DNA from: Phormidesmis priestleyi
GTDB lineage: Bacteria > Cyanobacteriota > Cyanobacteriia > Phormidesmidales > Phormidesmidaceae
Direction of reading: 5' to 3'
NCBI GenBank assembly: GCA_003242115.1
Contig: QBMP01000097.1
Span: 1-14,214, forward strand
Length of the DNA stretch: 14,214 nucleotides
In this document: positions 1 to 6,133 of the stretch, one piece after another
Position numbering within the stretch: the stretch's first letter is position 1
Layout of the letters: the number at the start of each line of letters is the position of its first letter
Program-made: the position numbers and the translations under genes
The notes under the pieces: generated by a model
Databases searched by the model: none
The model's input: only the letters and a program-made list of their open reading frames with translations
Told to the model about the DNA's origin: nothing

Positions 1-23
1 GTATTCTTTTGCTTGCGTTTCAT
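1..23 (-). CDS. Start of a gene running off the left edge (partial)
   Basis: An ATG at 23-21 lies five bases after the TAA stop of the RtcB gene on the same strand. It opens a frame reading M-K-R-K-Q-K-N before the window ends. A purine-rich stretch, AGGCGGCGG, lies just upstream inside the last RtcB codons and could serve as ribosome binding site, so translational coupling to RtcB is plausible. RtcB proteins of this class are often followed by prfH, a peptide-chain-release-factor-like gene. The seven visible residues are too few to say whether this is prfH, and they do not obviously resemble the PrfH start that I know. Confidence 0.35.
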
Positions 24-28
24 CTTGT

Positions 29-1165
29 TTACCGCCGCCTTATTTTGTAGTTCAGCACGGGGCGTAGCACGGCCAACACCCGAATCAAATCCGCATCCAC
101 CATGTCTTGAATCACAATGTCGATATCCTTGTAAGCCTGCGGAGCCTCCTCATAAATCAGGGCTTTGTTCTCACAGATCACCAGCCCACCGAGATCTGTT
201 TTAAAAAAGTCATCTGGACGAAACTTTGCCGATAGTCGCCCTTTTGCCTCAGAGCGAACCCACTTGCGCCCCGCCCCATGCGCTAGCGAAAGCGCATTTT
301 CAAGCTGATCAGTTACCTGCGATTCCTTAGGCTGTACCAAATAGCTGTAGGTTCCTCTAGAGCCTGGAATCACCAGCGCCCCCTGGTCTGAAGGGGCAGC
401 TCCTTTGCGGTGAAGCCACTGCCGCCCGCCGTTGATGGTTCTAGGCGTCACGGTGTTGTGCGCCAGATCAAAAATCTTGTGCCCATCGCTCCCCAGCGCA
501 GACAAGAAGCGATGCGCAATCAGATCACGATTTGCAATTGCCCAACCCATCGCCTGATCGTGCCTAGCAATATACGCCGTTGCCTCAACACTCCCATCGA
601 GTAGCCCTGCCTTGCCAAAGCGCCCTACATGGTCACGCAAAATCTCGTGACCTAAGCCCCTTGACCCCGAATGCGCCAAGAAATAAAGCCACCTTTTCTC
701 AATGCCCAGCGCTGAGCAGGTATCTGCATCATGAATTTTTTCAACCGCTTGCAGCTCGGCAAAATGATTGCCACCGCCAATCGTTCCGAGAGACGTTTCG
801 CACAGATTGCCCGGTAGATCGTAGCAGGCTAGCCAGTCTGCCGCATCGCCTTCCCAAGCATCCTCCAACTGAAGCTTCGCAGCCCATTTTTCTAGCTTGA
901 GCTTTTTAGCTTTTAGCTCAGTGCGCCACAGCCCCATGCCACAGCCAATATCATTGCCTACCAAGGCCGGATACATCCATCCTCGCGACAAAAAAGCAGC
1001 TCCAATAGGACAGCCTTTTCCGGCATGTAAGTCCGGCATACCCACTGCTCTAGTGACGCCTTTAAGCTTTGAGGTTTGTTCTAATTGTTGAACGGCATTG
1101 CCTTCAATCCAGTTTTGATCAGAGGCAATCACGCGAACGATTGTCTCTTTCTCTAAAGAGCCCAT
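29..1165 (-). CDS. RtcB-family RNA ligase, short release-factor-H-associated class
   Basis: This 378-residue protein has the full set of RtcB landmarks. GNDIGCGMG (about residues 70-78) supplies metal ligands Asp72 and Cys75. GGGNHF (130-135) supplies Asn133 and His134, AHSGSRG gives His165, and AHNTV gives His236. LAHGAGRK (294-301) carries His296, the expected guanylylated nucleophile. RtcB joins 2',3'-cyclic phosphate or 3'-phosphate RNA ends to 5'-OH ends using GTP and Mn2+. The length (about 380 residues rather than about 410-480 for canonical RtcB) and the opening IASDQNWIEG...MPDLHAGKGCPIG match the class usually paired with PrfH, which in E. coli is linked to repair of nuclease-damaged 16S rRNA. 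The ATG at 1165 is preceded by a weak AGAAAG. The same-strand frame beginning six bases past the stop suggests an operon continuing off the window. Family is certain; subclass is likely. Confidence 0.95.
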   Translation of the reverse strand: MGSLEKETIVRVIASDQNWIEGNAVQQLEQTSKLKGVTRAVGMPDLHAGKGCPIGAAFLSRGWMYPALVGNDIGCGMGLWRTELKAKKLKLEKWAAKLQLEDAWEGDAADWLACYDLPGNLCETSLGTIGGGNHFAELQAVEKIHDADTCSALGIEKRWLYFLAHSGSRGLGHEILRDHVGRFGKAGLLDGSVEATAYIARHDQAMGWAIANRDLIAHRFLSALGSDGHKIFDLAHNTVTPRTINGGRQWLHRKGAAPSDQGALVIPGSRGTYSYLVQPKESQVTDQLENALSLAHGAGRKWVRSEAKGRLSAKFRPDDFFKTDLGGLVICENKALIYEEAPQAYKDIDIVIQDMVDADLIRVLAVLRPVLNYKIRRR

Positions 1166-1195
1166 GACTTTCTTTTATCCACAATAAGGTTTGTG

Positions 1196-1221
1196 GCCTT
1201 TGTCGGTAACGTGACAAAGGC
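1196..1221. promoter_or_regulatory. 9-bp palindrome upstream of the RNA ligase gene
   Basis: GCCTTTGTC (1196-1204) is perfectly repeated in inverse as GACAAAGGC (1213-1221) with eight bases between. It lies 31-56 bases upstream of the RtcB ATG, where an operator or a hairpin in the leader RNA could act. No U-tract follows on either strand, so it is not an intrinsic terminator. Its function is inferred only from position. Confidence 0.4.
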
Positions 1222-1230
1222 TAGTTGAAG

Positions 1231-1317
1231 CTCAGAGCGCTAAAAGTAGCCTCAGAGCGTTACAGCATCAACCAAACGGTGGATCAGTGAGTGCGCCTAA
1301 AAAGGAGCGCTAAAGAT
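1231..1317. repeat. Three short repeats GAGCGYTA upstream of the RNA ligase gene
   Basis: CTCAGAGCGCTAAAA at 1231-1245 recurs as CTCAGAGCGTTACA at 1251-1264, exactly 20 bases further on. A third shorter copy, GGAGCGCTAAAGAT, is at 1304-1317. A 20-base step is close to two DNA turns, which would put the first two copies on the same face of the helix. They could be binding sites for a regulator of the RtcB gene, but the copies are short. Confidence 0.3.
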
Positions 1318-1572
1318 AAAAACGCAAAATCCGCCGGATGGCTATTGGATAGAGTTACGTTGGTCTTTCATGGGTGTAAAAATTTTGAAGTGGCTTAAGC
1401 CTAGCAAATATGGAGGGCGATCGCATCTGCGCTGCAAAACTGCTCAAAAAACTATATTGATGATTGCTAGCTACGAGCTTCGTTACGTCATATTAATGCT
1501 GATATAGCTAGATTACACAGGCTGAGCGTAGCCTCTATTATTTTTGGCTATTTTTATTGAAAATTCAGTGCT

Positions 1573-1668
1573 ATGGAAAAAGAGCTGGCTCAGTTTAAGC
1601 TCGAAGACGGGACGGCTTTTTTGGATGAGCCCAGAATAACCAGAGGTGCGTCGGGCATATTTGATTGA
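1573..1668 (+). pseudogene. Possible remnant of a small trypsin-co-occurring-domain-like gene
   Basis: A 31-codon frame starts at ATG 1573 with M-E-K-E-L-A-Q-F-K-L-E-D-G-T-A-F-L and continues D-E-P before ending in TGA at 1666-1668. The acidic start followed by F-x-L-E-D-G-T-x-x-L and D-E-P recalls the N-terminus of the small bacterial domain found beside trypsin-like proteases (Trypco1-type, normally about 100 residues). If so, a few residues before D-E-P are missing and the rest is gone. A different frame (GTG at 1646) stays open through the break, which would fit a frameshift, but its sequence shows no family I know. This is pattern memory, not a search. Confidence 0.25.
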
Positions 1669-1759
1669 ACGCGCTGACCTTGAACGGCTACAGCCTAAAG
1701 AGCATGGCTTCTCTATTGTCATCGCTGTAGTTAGCTACAAGAAACAAGCGAATGCTCTA

Positions 1760-3268
1760 TCAGGTATCTGCGCTTGTCTCTTTCCAGTGAAATATCACTC
1801 GCTCACGGGGGCGAGGGCCGTAAGCCCCCCAAGTCCCTTCCAAAATCTGCATCCTCTGTGATATCTCCTGCCAGTCTCCCGGCAAGGCCCACACAGCTTC
1901 GGTGAGCTTAACTGGCAAAATTTCAAAAATTCGCCACTTCTTAAATTCCTCGGGCGTATCCCAGAGCACCAGATGAATCTCAGACCATCTATTGAGGGGC
2001 TGATCTCCAATTAAAGAACCGATTACGCCTATGCCACCCACACCATGTTCTACTTTCAACTGCTGGGCAATTTCTCTAGCTTTCTGCCACCAAAGGTCTC
2101 GTTTTTGGCTATCTTGCTGCTGGTTTCGAGTTACGTGCCTTAGCGATCGCACCCACTCATAACCCGCCACCAGTCGGACAGTTTCAACTAGCCCTAAACT
2201 CATGAGCAGCATGGCGATCGCATTTCGCGTCCCAGTCTCTCCACCCCCAATCAGCGGAAAAGGCCCACCTTCTAGCTTTGTCTCTGGGCACCAAGCAATA
2301 AATTGCTCTGGGCTAATGGGCTGAGGCAATAGTCCCACTGAAGGCGTAAAGGGTACGCTGCCATAGCCAAGCTCTACGCTAGGTTCCTTGCGTAGTTCCC
2401 ACTGATGGGCGTTATGAACGCTAGTAAAAGCAGGTAGCGTTTGAATGTAAGGCGACGCATCTTGCTCAAATCCAAGCCAAAAAATATCTGAGCTAAAACT
2501 CAAATCCGCTATCCCCCGATAGCATCCATCAGGATCGACAGCGCTTAGTTGGTAGCCCTCCGACGACCATCGCCAAAACTCGAACGTTTTTTTATCAGGA
2601 TCGACAATCCAGTAGTGCTGTACCTCAGCCTGCTCATATCGCGCTTTCCTGCTTTGCCTATCAACGCTATCCTGTTCAGGGAAAGTAATTTCAACAACGA
2701 GATAGGCTGCGATCTCCGCATAGTAATTGTGGGCTATGTTCTGAGCCATTTGATGAGTTGTTAGAACCAGAATATCGGGCGTTAAAACATCTAAGTCCAT
2801 CTGCATTCCATAGTTGGGGCCAAAGCATTGTCCCCAACCTGCTTGGCTAATAGCAGAAGAAAGTGCCTGCCTTAGATAATCTCGAATCCACCGATGTTCG
2901 CCCGCATACTTCGAGCCCAAGGGCGGATAGAACGAGTCGCGATAGTCAGATGAAATGGGCAATGACTCTGCCCAAGTGAGCCAGTCATCATCGCTCTGAC
3001 AGCTAATGTCATAGGCTTGGCACAGTGATTCCCACCACTGTTCGACGGGTGCGAATGCGATCACTGATTCTAATCCCCAGCCTAGCAGCGCTTCTTTCAG
3101 TAGCCAGCGACTGCCCTGTAGCGTTCCACCGACCACAAATTTCCCATCGACTAGCTCCAGCCGAAATTCTGGCCACTGGCAAAATTGCAGATCGATTGAC
3201 TGAGAAGCACAGTAATTTTGTAACTTCTGCTGAGGCAATTGCTCAGGCGGCTGACTTGGATGAGACAT
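1760..3268 (-). CDS. Uma2-family (DUF820) PD-(D/E)XK protein with extra C-terminal domain
   Basis: This is a 502-residue protein. An N-terminal segment (about 30-80) with FRLELVDGKFVVGG and GSRWLLKEALLGWG occurs in many cyanobacterial Uma2 proteins. The Uma2 core spans about 115-270: PDILVL gives Asp165, LVVEIT gives Glu193, KARY (208-211) supplies the basic element, and YWIVDPD (219-225) is the signature. This core has the restriction-endonuclease-like fold; its role in cyanobacteria is unsettled. The C-terminal 190 residues are unusual. They include EQFIAWCPET (321-330), LIGGGETGTRN (339-349), and GVIGSLIGDQPLNRWSEIHL (414-433). The last resembles the GS...(S/D)D-x-D motif of polymerase-beta nucleotidyltransferases, but with Glu and His at the catalytic Asp positions, so it is probably inactive or only similar. 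The aldo/keto reductase gene lies 139 bases upstream on the same strand. A hairpin abuts the ATG, and no Shine-Dalgarno site is seen. Confidence 0.88.
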   Translation of the reverse strand: MSHPSQPPEQLPQQKLQNYCASQSIDLQFCQWPEFRLELVDGKFVVGGTLQGSRWLLKEALLGWGLESVIAFAPVEQWWESLCQAYDISCQSDDDWLTWAESLPISSDYRDSFYPPLGSKYAGEHRWIRDYLRQALSSAISQAGWGQCFGPNYGMQMDLDVLTPDILVLTTHQMAQNIAHNYYAEIAAYLVVEITFPEQDSVDRQSRKARYEQAEVQHYWIVDPDKKTFEFWRWSSEGYQLSAVDPDGCYRGIADLSFSSDIFWLGFEQDASPYIQTLPAFTSVHNAHQWELRKEPSVELGYGSVPFTPSVGLLPQPISPEQFIAWCPETKLEGGPFPLIGGGETGTRNAIAMLLMSLGLVETVRLVAGYEWVRSLRHVTRNQQQDSQKRDLWWQKAREIAQQLKVEHGVGGIGVIGSLIGDQPLNRWSEIHLVLWDTPEEFKKWRIFEILPVKLTEAVWALPGDWQEISQRMQILEGTWGAYGPRPRERVIFHWKETSADT

Positions 3269-3269
3269 G

Positions 3270-3311
3270 GCTAAAGTAGACTATGACTATCAGGCCATAG
3301 CCTACTTTAGC
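3270..3311 (-). promoter_or_regulatory. 16-bp inverted repeat directly against the Uma2-family start codon
   Basis: GCTAAAGTAGACTATG (3270-3285) is the reverse complement of CATAGCCTACTTTAGC (3296-3311) except for one base, with a ten-base loop. The repeat ends one base before the ATG at 3268-3266. In mRNA this would be a strong hairpin occupying the place of the ribosome binding site. As DNA it could be an operator. No U-run follows on the minus strand, so it is not a standard terminator for the upstream aldo/keto reductase gene. Confidence 0.6.
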
Positions 3312-3407
3312 AAAAAAATGATTTTGGGTTGTCTAGCCGAAAGAATGATTTCTTGCTTATACCCAACGCTCAAAGGATGCCTTCTCTCAACAGGTCAACA
3401 CCGCAGC

Positions 3408-4277
3408 TCAAGCTATACTAGCTTCCTTGCCCGCTTTATCAAGCTGTTGGAACTCTTCATCTGATAGTTTGATCTGCGCAGCGGCAACATTCTCTTCTAA
3501 GTGCGAGACTTTGCTTGTACCTGGAATCGGCAGCATATTAGCGCTGCGCTTTAGCACCCAGGCCAGCGCTACTTGAGCCGCTGATGCGTCATGCGCTTGG
3601 GCGATTTTATCCACCGCACCCCCTGGCTTAGCCAAATCGCCTGCCGCCAACGGAAACCAGGGAATAAAGCCAATGCCTTCGCGATCGCAATAATCTAGTA
3701 CATCCTCATCAGCGCGATCCGCTAGGTTGTAGCGATTTTGCACCGTAGCGACTGGGAATACCTTTCGCGCTGCTTCAATCTCTTCGACTGATACTTGGCT
3801 AAGCCCAGCTTGGGCAATCAAGCCCTCTTCAAGAAACTCCGCAATCACGCCAAACTGCTCATCTCGCGGCACCTTCGGGTCGATGCGATGTAGCTGCCAT
3901 AGATCTAGCTGCTCTACCTTAAGACGGCGCAAACTCATCATCACGCACTGTCGCAAATATTCAGGCCGACCGACCATCGGCCATTGTCCTGGGCCTGTCC
4001 GGGTCAGTCCGCCTTTTGTCGCCACGAACATATTGTCATAGGGATACAGCGCTTCAGCAATCAGATCTTCAGCGACATAAGGCCCATAGCTGTCGGCAGT
4101 ATCAATAAAGTTCACACCAAGCTCTGGCAAGCGTTTTAGCACGCGCAAAGCTTCTTCGCGATCCTCAGGTGGCCCCCACACGCCTTCACCTGTCAGCCGC
4201 ATCGCCCCGAAGCCCAACCGCGTTATGGTGCGATCTGAGAGGGTAAATTGTCCAGAAGCGTTGGCATTGGGTGTCAT
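3408..4277 (-). CDS. Aldo/keto reductase family oxidoreductase
   Basis: This 289-residue protein has the aldo/keto reductase barrel signatures. LGFGAMRL (21-28) opens the barrel. FIDTADSYG (57-65) carries catalytic Asp59 and Tyr64, ATKGG gives Lys88, and WQLHRID gives His130, completing the tetrad. [10 protein letters not shown] (179-188) is the usual nicotinamide-side strand. [13 protein letters not shown] (251-263) is the NADP(H) phosphate-binding loop. Members reduce aldehydes and ketones with NADPH in the cytoplasm; the substrate cannot be read from sequence. The length is normal for the short bacterial subgroup. The ATG at 4277 has no clear Shine-Dalgarno site. Its nearest same-strand neighbours are 128 bases upstream and 139 bases downstream, so it may be transcribed alone. 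Confidence 0.95.
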   Translation of the reverse strand: MTPNANASGQFTLSDRTITRLGFGAMRLTGEGVWGPPEDREEALRVLKRLPELGVNFIDTADSYGPYVAEDLIAEALYPYDNMFVATKGGLTRTGPGQWPMVGRPEYLRQCVMMSLRRLKVEQLDLWQLHRIDPKVPRDEQFGVIAEFLEEGLIAQAGLSQVSVEEIEAARKVFPVATVQNRYNLADRADEDVLDYCDREGIGFIPWFPLAAGDLAKPGGAVDKIAQAHDASAAQVALAWVLKRSANMLPIPGTSKVSHLEENVAAAQIKLSDEEFQQLDKAGKEASIA

Positions 4278-4405
4278 ACTTTAAAACGAGAAGTGAACTG
4301 AATTGCTAATCTTAGAGCCAGCTCTTCTACAGCTAAATCTAACCTGCGACTCATTTTCAGGAATCGTCAGGTCTGGCGGGCCAAATAGCATTCAATCGCC
4401 ATTCC

Positions 4406-4762
4406 TCAATCGTTTTTTATCTCTAGCTGGTACATCCGTAGCGTTGGATACTCTGACATTAGACGCCAGTAATACCCAGATGGCGGTGGCATCGGGCGAT
4501 CGCCGCAGCGATACAAAAAGATTGGATCATTGCGTCTCAGACTCCCTTTTGGCAGATCGCCTAGACTCACGCTAGTCTCTGGGCTGTCCCAAACCATATG
4601 CGCTCTGGCCTGATAGCCAGCCGCAATCAGGCTCAATCCTAGCCACTTCATCACTTCTGTGACCTGCTCAAAAGGAATACCACAGGTTTCCTGTCCGTGG
4701 CTGCTAATGGTCAATTGGTCTGGCTGAGAAATAGGAAGGAGTGCTCTGAGTTGCTTCCACAT
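4406..4762 (-). CDS. Hypothetical protein, 118 residues
   Basis: No family was recognised. The frame has a protein-like composition with a hydrophobic stretch (TEVMKWLGLSLIAAGYQA, about 35-52) too short and mixed to be a membrane segment. A Trp/Tyr-rich C-terminal half includes PPPSGYYWRLMSEYP. There is no signal peptide. A HIP1 octamer lies inside the frame at 4496-4503. It is co-directional with the aldo/keto reductase gene downstream (128-base gap) and the DUF427 gene upstream (240-base gap). No ribosome binding site is evident before the ATG at 4762, and an in-frame stop lies nine codons before it, so this is the first usable start. It is likely real but unproven. Confidence 0.5.
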   Translation of the reverse strand: MWKQLRALLPISQPDQLTISSHGQETCGIPFEQVTEVMKWLGLSLIAAGYQARAHMVWDSPETSVSLGDLPKGSLRRNDPIFLYRCGDRPMPPPSGYYWRLMSEYPTLRMYQLEIKND

Positions 4763-5002
4763 AGGCGAATTGCTTTGGTTTTGCCCTTAAAGGATTCCCT
4801 GCGTACCGGATTGGTGGGTCAATCTGAATTGGTGCGATCACGCAGCTTGCACTAACGGCTAGAAAGCATGGCCCCTGGAGATCCGCAATATGTGGAACGA
4901 CGGTATTATTGACATCTGATAGGTAGTGTAGTGATGGCTGAATAAAGCAATCGAATGACGACAGCGGACATGCTTCACAGTAGGCTGTTGCTTTATCCGT
5001 GC
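4763..5002. other. 240-base spacer without a convincing gene
   Basis: Between the small hypothetical gene and the DUF427 gene. A minus-strand frame beginning with GTG at 5009 overlaps both neighbours, but its composition (Ser-, Cys- and Pro-rich, without recognisable motifs) does not look coding. No terminator or RNA gene was seen. Confidence 0.4.
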
Positions 5003-5497
5003 TTACCACCCCCGAGTGCCAGGGTCGCCTTTGAAGGGGCCGACAATATCATGGGTAATCCACCCGGCATAGAAACTGCCAGCCTGGGGGTTCACTTTCT
5101 CTCCATCTACGTAGCAGGCATCCATCGGCCCAGGGTAAAACCCTACATACCCTTTAAGCTCTGCGTAGGCGGGAGAAATCTCCGGGTAGTACCAAGCCAC
5201 ATCTTGAGCCTGGCGATCGCCCACTTGCAGGCTGTAGTAATTGGCCCGTCCTTTCCACTCACAGTAAGTAGCGTACGTACTCGGCGTTAGATATTCTGTT
5301 TTGATGTCATCCCGTGGGATGTAGTAGTTAGGTGGGTGACTGGTTTCTAAAATCCTTTTAGCGCGATGGGTGTCAGCAATTAGCTCATGGTTGAAAATAA
5401 TCCTAATGTGCTTAGTCACATCCTCAAGCCGGGGAGGTCGAGGGTAATCCCATACGGATTCTTGACCAGGGCCAGGAGAAATAGGTTCAGGACGCAT
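5003..5497 (-). CDS. DUF427 family protein
   Basis: This 164-residue protein carries the DUF427 pattern throughout. ESVWDYPRPPRLE (13-25) is the entry motif. YCEWKGRANYY (78-88) is the central Cys-x-x-W-K-G-x-A-x-Y element. DVAWYYPEISP (99-109), LKGYVGFYP (114-122) and VDGEKVNPQAGSFYAGWIT (130-148) lead to the C-terminal IVGPFKGDPGTRGW. The family is common in cyanobacteria and actinobacteria, is cytoplasmic, and has no assigned reaction that I can state with confidence. Length and both ends look complete. The ATG at 5497 faces the plus-strand NERD gene across a 93-base divergent spacer, so the two may share a regulatory region. No Shine-Dalgarno site is visible. Confidence 0.93.
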   Translation of the reverse strand: MRPEPISPGPGQESVWDYPRPPRLEDVTKHIRIIFNHELIADTHRAKRILETSHPPNYYIPRDDIKTEYLTPSTYATYCEWKGRANYYSLQVGDRQAQDVAWYYPEISPAYAELKGYVGFYPGPMDACYVDGEKVNPQAGSFYAGWITHDIVGPFKGDPGTRGW

Positions 5498-5590
5498 GAA
5501 TAGTAGTCCAAGGGGAAATACGGCTTGAGTATAAGCCTAAACCAAGATAACAACAGCGGGCATATTGAGAGCATTACCAGACGATAAACA
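5498..5590. promoter_or_regulatory. Divergent spacer between the DUF427 and NERD genes
   Basis: These 93 bases must contain the start signals of both neighbouring genes. A small inverted repeat, GGCTT and AAGCC, with a six-base GAGTAT loop lies near 5522-5537. TATACT on the minus strand is a plausible -10 box for the DUF427 gene, but no good -35 box stands at the usual distance. The promoter call rests mainly on position. Confidence 0.35.
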
Positions 5591-6130
5591 ATGGCTCTAC
5601 TTATCCCTTCCTACCGCAGCAGCGCTAGCCGCATGACATCGGGAGAGCGGCGGCTAGCCCAGCGGCTCGAAGCTAATCTCCAAGATGACTACCTGCTCTG
5701 GTACGACGTGCCGGTCGGATCAAAGTGTCTACATCCCGACTTCATTTTGCTGCATCCATCACGCGGGCTGTTCGTGCTGGAGGTCAAAGATTGGAAGCTG
5801 GACACGATTCAATCTGTTGACCCTAGAAGTTTTGAGATCGCTACACCCTCTGGCGTCAAAAGGGTTGACAATCCCCTGTATCAGGTCAGAAATTATGCTT
5901 TGGCCATCTGCTCGCTGCTCGAAAAAGACAGCGCCCTTACTCAAGGCTCAGGCCGCTATAAAGGCAAGCTTTCGTGTCCCTATGCGTATGGTTTGGTGCT
6001 GCCCAACATCACCCGTCGCATGTTCGACTCGCAGCCAGCGCTAGCGCAAGTACTAGAGGCTCATCTGGTTATCTGCAAAGACGAGATGACCGAGCGCATT
6101 GATGCAGGAGCCTTTCAAGAACGGCTTTGA
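5591..6130 (+). CDS. NERD nuclease-related domain protein (5' half of a split NERD-helicase)
   Basis: This 179-residue frame is a NERD domain, a PD-(D/E)XK-type fold. SGERRLAQRLEANL (17-30) gives the helical Glu, HPDFILL (48-54) gives Asp50, LEVKDW (63-68) gives Glu64 and Lys66, and NPLYQVRNYA (94-103) gives the conserved Gln. In cyanobacteria such domains usually form the N-terminus of one protein with a UvrD/Rep-like helicase of about 600-700 residues. Here a TGA (6128-6130) ends the frame just after FQERL, where I recall Trp in intact relatives, and the helicase resumes in the same frame two codons later. The frame is otherwise clean. Either a TGG-to-TGA change has split the gene, or two proteins are made by termination and immediate reinitiation. 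The ATG at 5591 lacks a clear Shine-Dalgarno site. Confidence 0.85.
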   Translation: MALLIPSYRSSASRMTSGERRLAQRLEANLQDDYLLWYDVPVGSKCLHPDFILLHPSRGLFVLEVKDWKLDTIQSVDPRSFEIATPSGVKRVDNPLYQVRNYALAICSLLEKDSALTQGSGRYKGKLSCPYAYGLVLPNITRRMFDSQPALAQVLEAHLVICKDEMTERIDAGAFQERL

Positions 6131-6133
6131 TCG

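Larger units (their letters stand above)
1166..1759. other. 594-base spacer between the RNA ligase and Uma2-family genes
   Basis: Apart from the palindrome and short repeats near the RtcB gene, this spacer holds one HIP1 octamer (1417-1424), an isolated TTATCCACA (1175-1183, identical to a consensus DnaA box but single), AT-rich sequence around 1440-1510, and the possible gene remnant at 1573-1668. A GTG-initiated frame at 1646 on the plus strand runs into the antisense of the Uma2-family gene and is not a convincing gene. No tRNA or rRNA was recognised. Confidence 0.6.

Noticed and set aside
410..1091. Plus-strand frames opposite the RtcB gene
   Set aside because: They are antisense shadows of a clearly conserved gene.
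1175..1183. TTATCCACA, identical to a consensus DnaA box
   Set aside because: It is a single copy far from the iteron region, and one chance match in 14 kb on two strands is not unusual.
3267..3464. Plus-strand 65-codon frame beginning at the Uma2 hairpin
   Set aside because: It lies over the inverted repeat and the antisense of the aldo/keto reductase end; no motif.
4704..5009. Minus-strand 101-codon frame (GTG start) overlapping the ends of the DUF427 and 118-residue genes
   Set aside because: It overlaps both neighbours and has no recognisable motif; its composition looks like read-through of a spacer.
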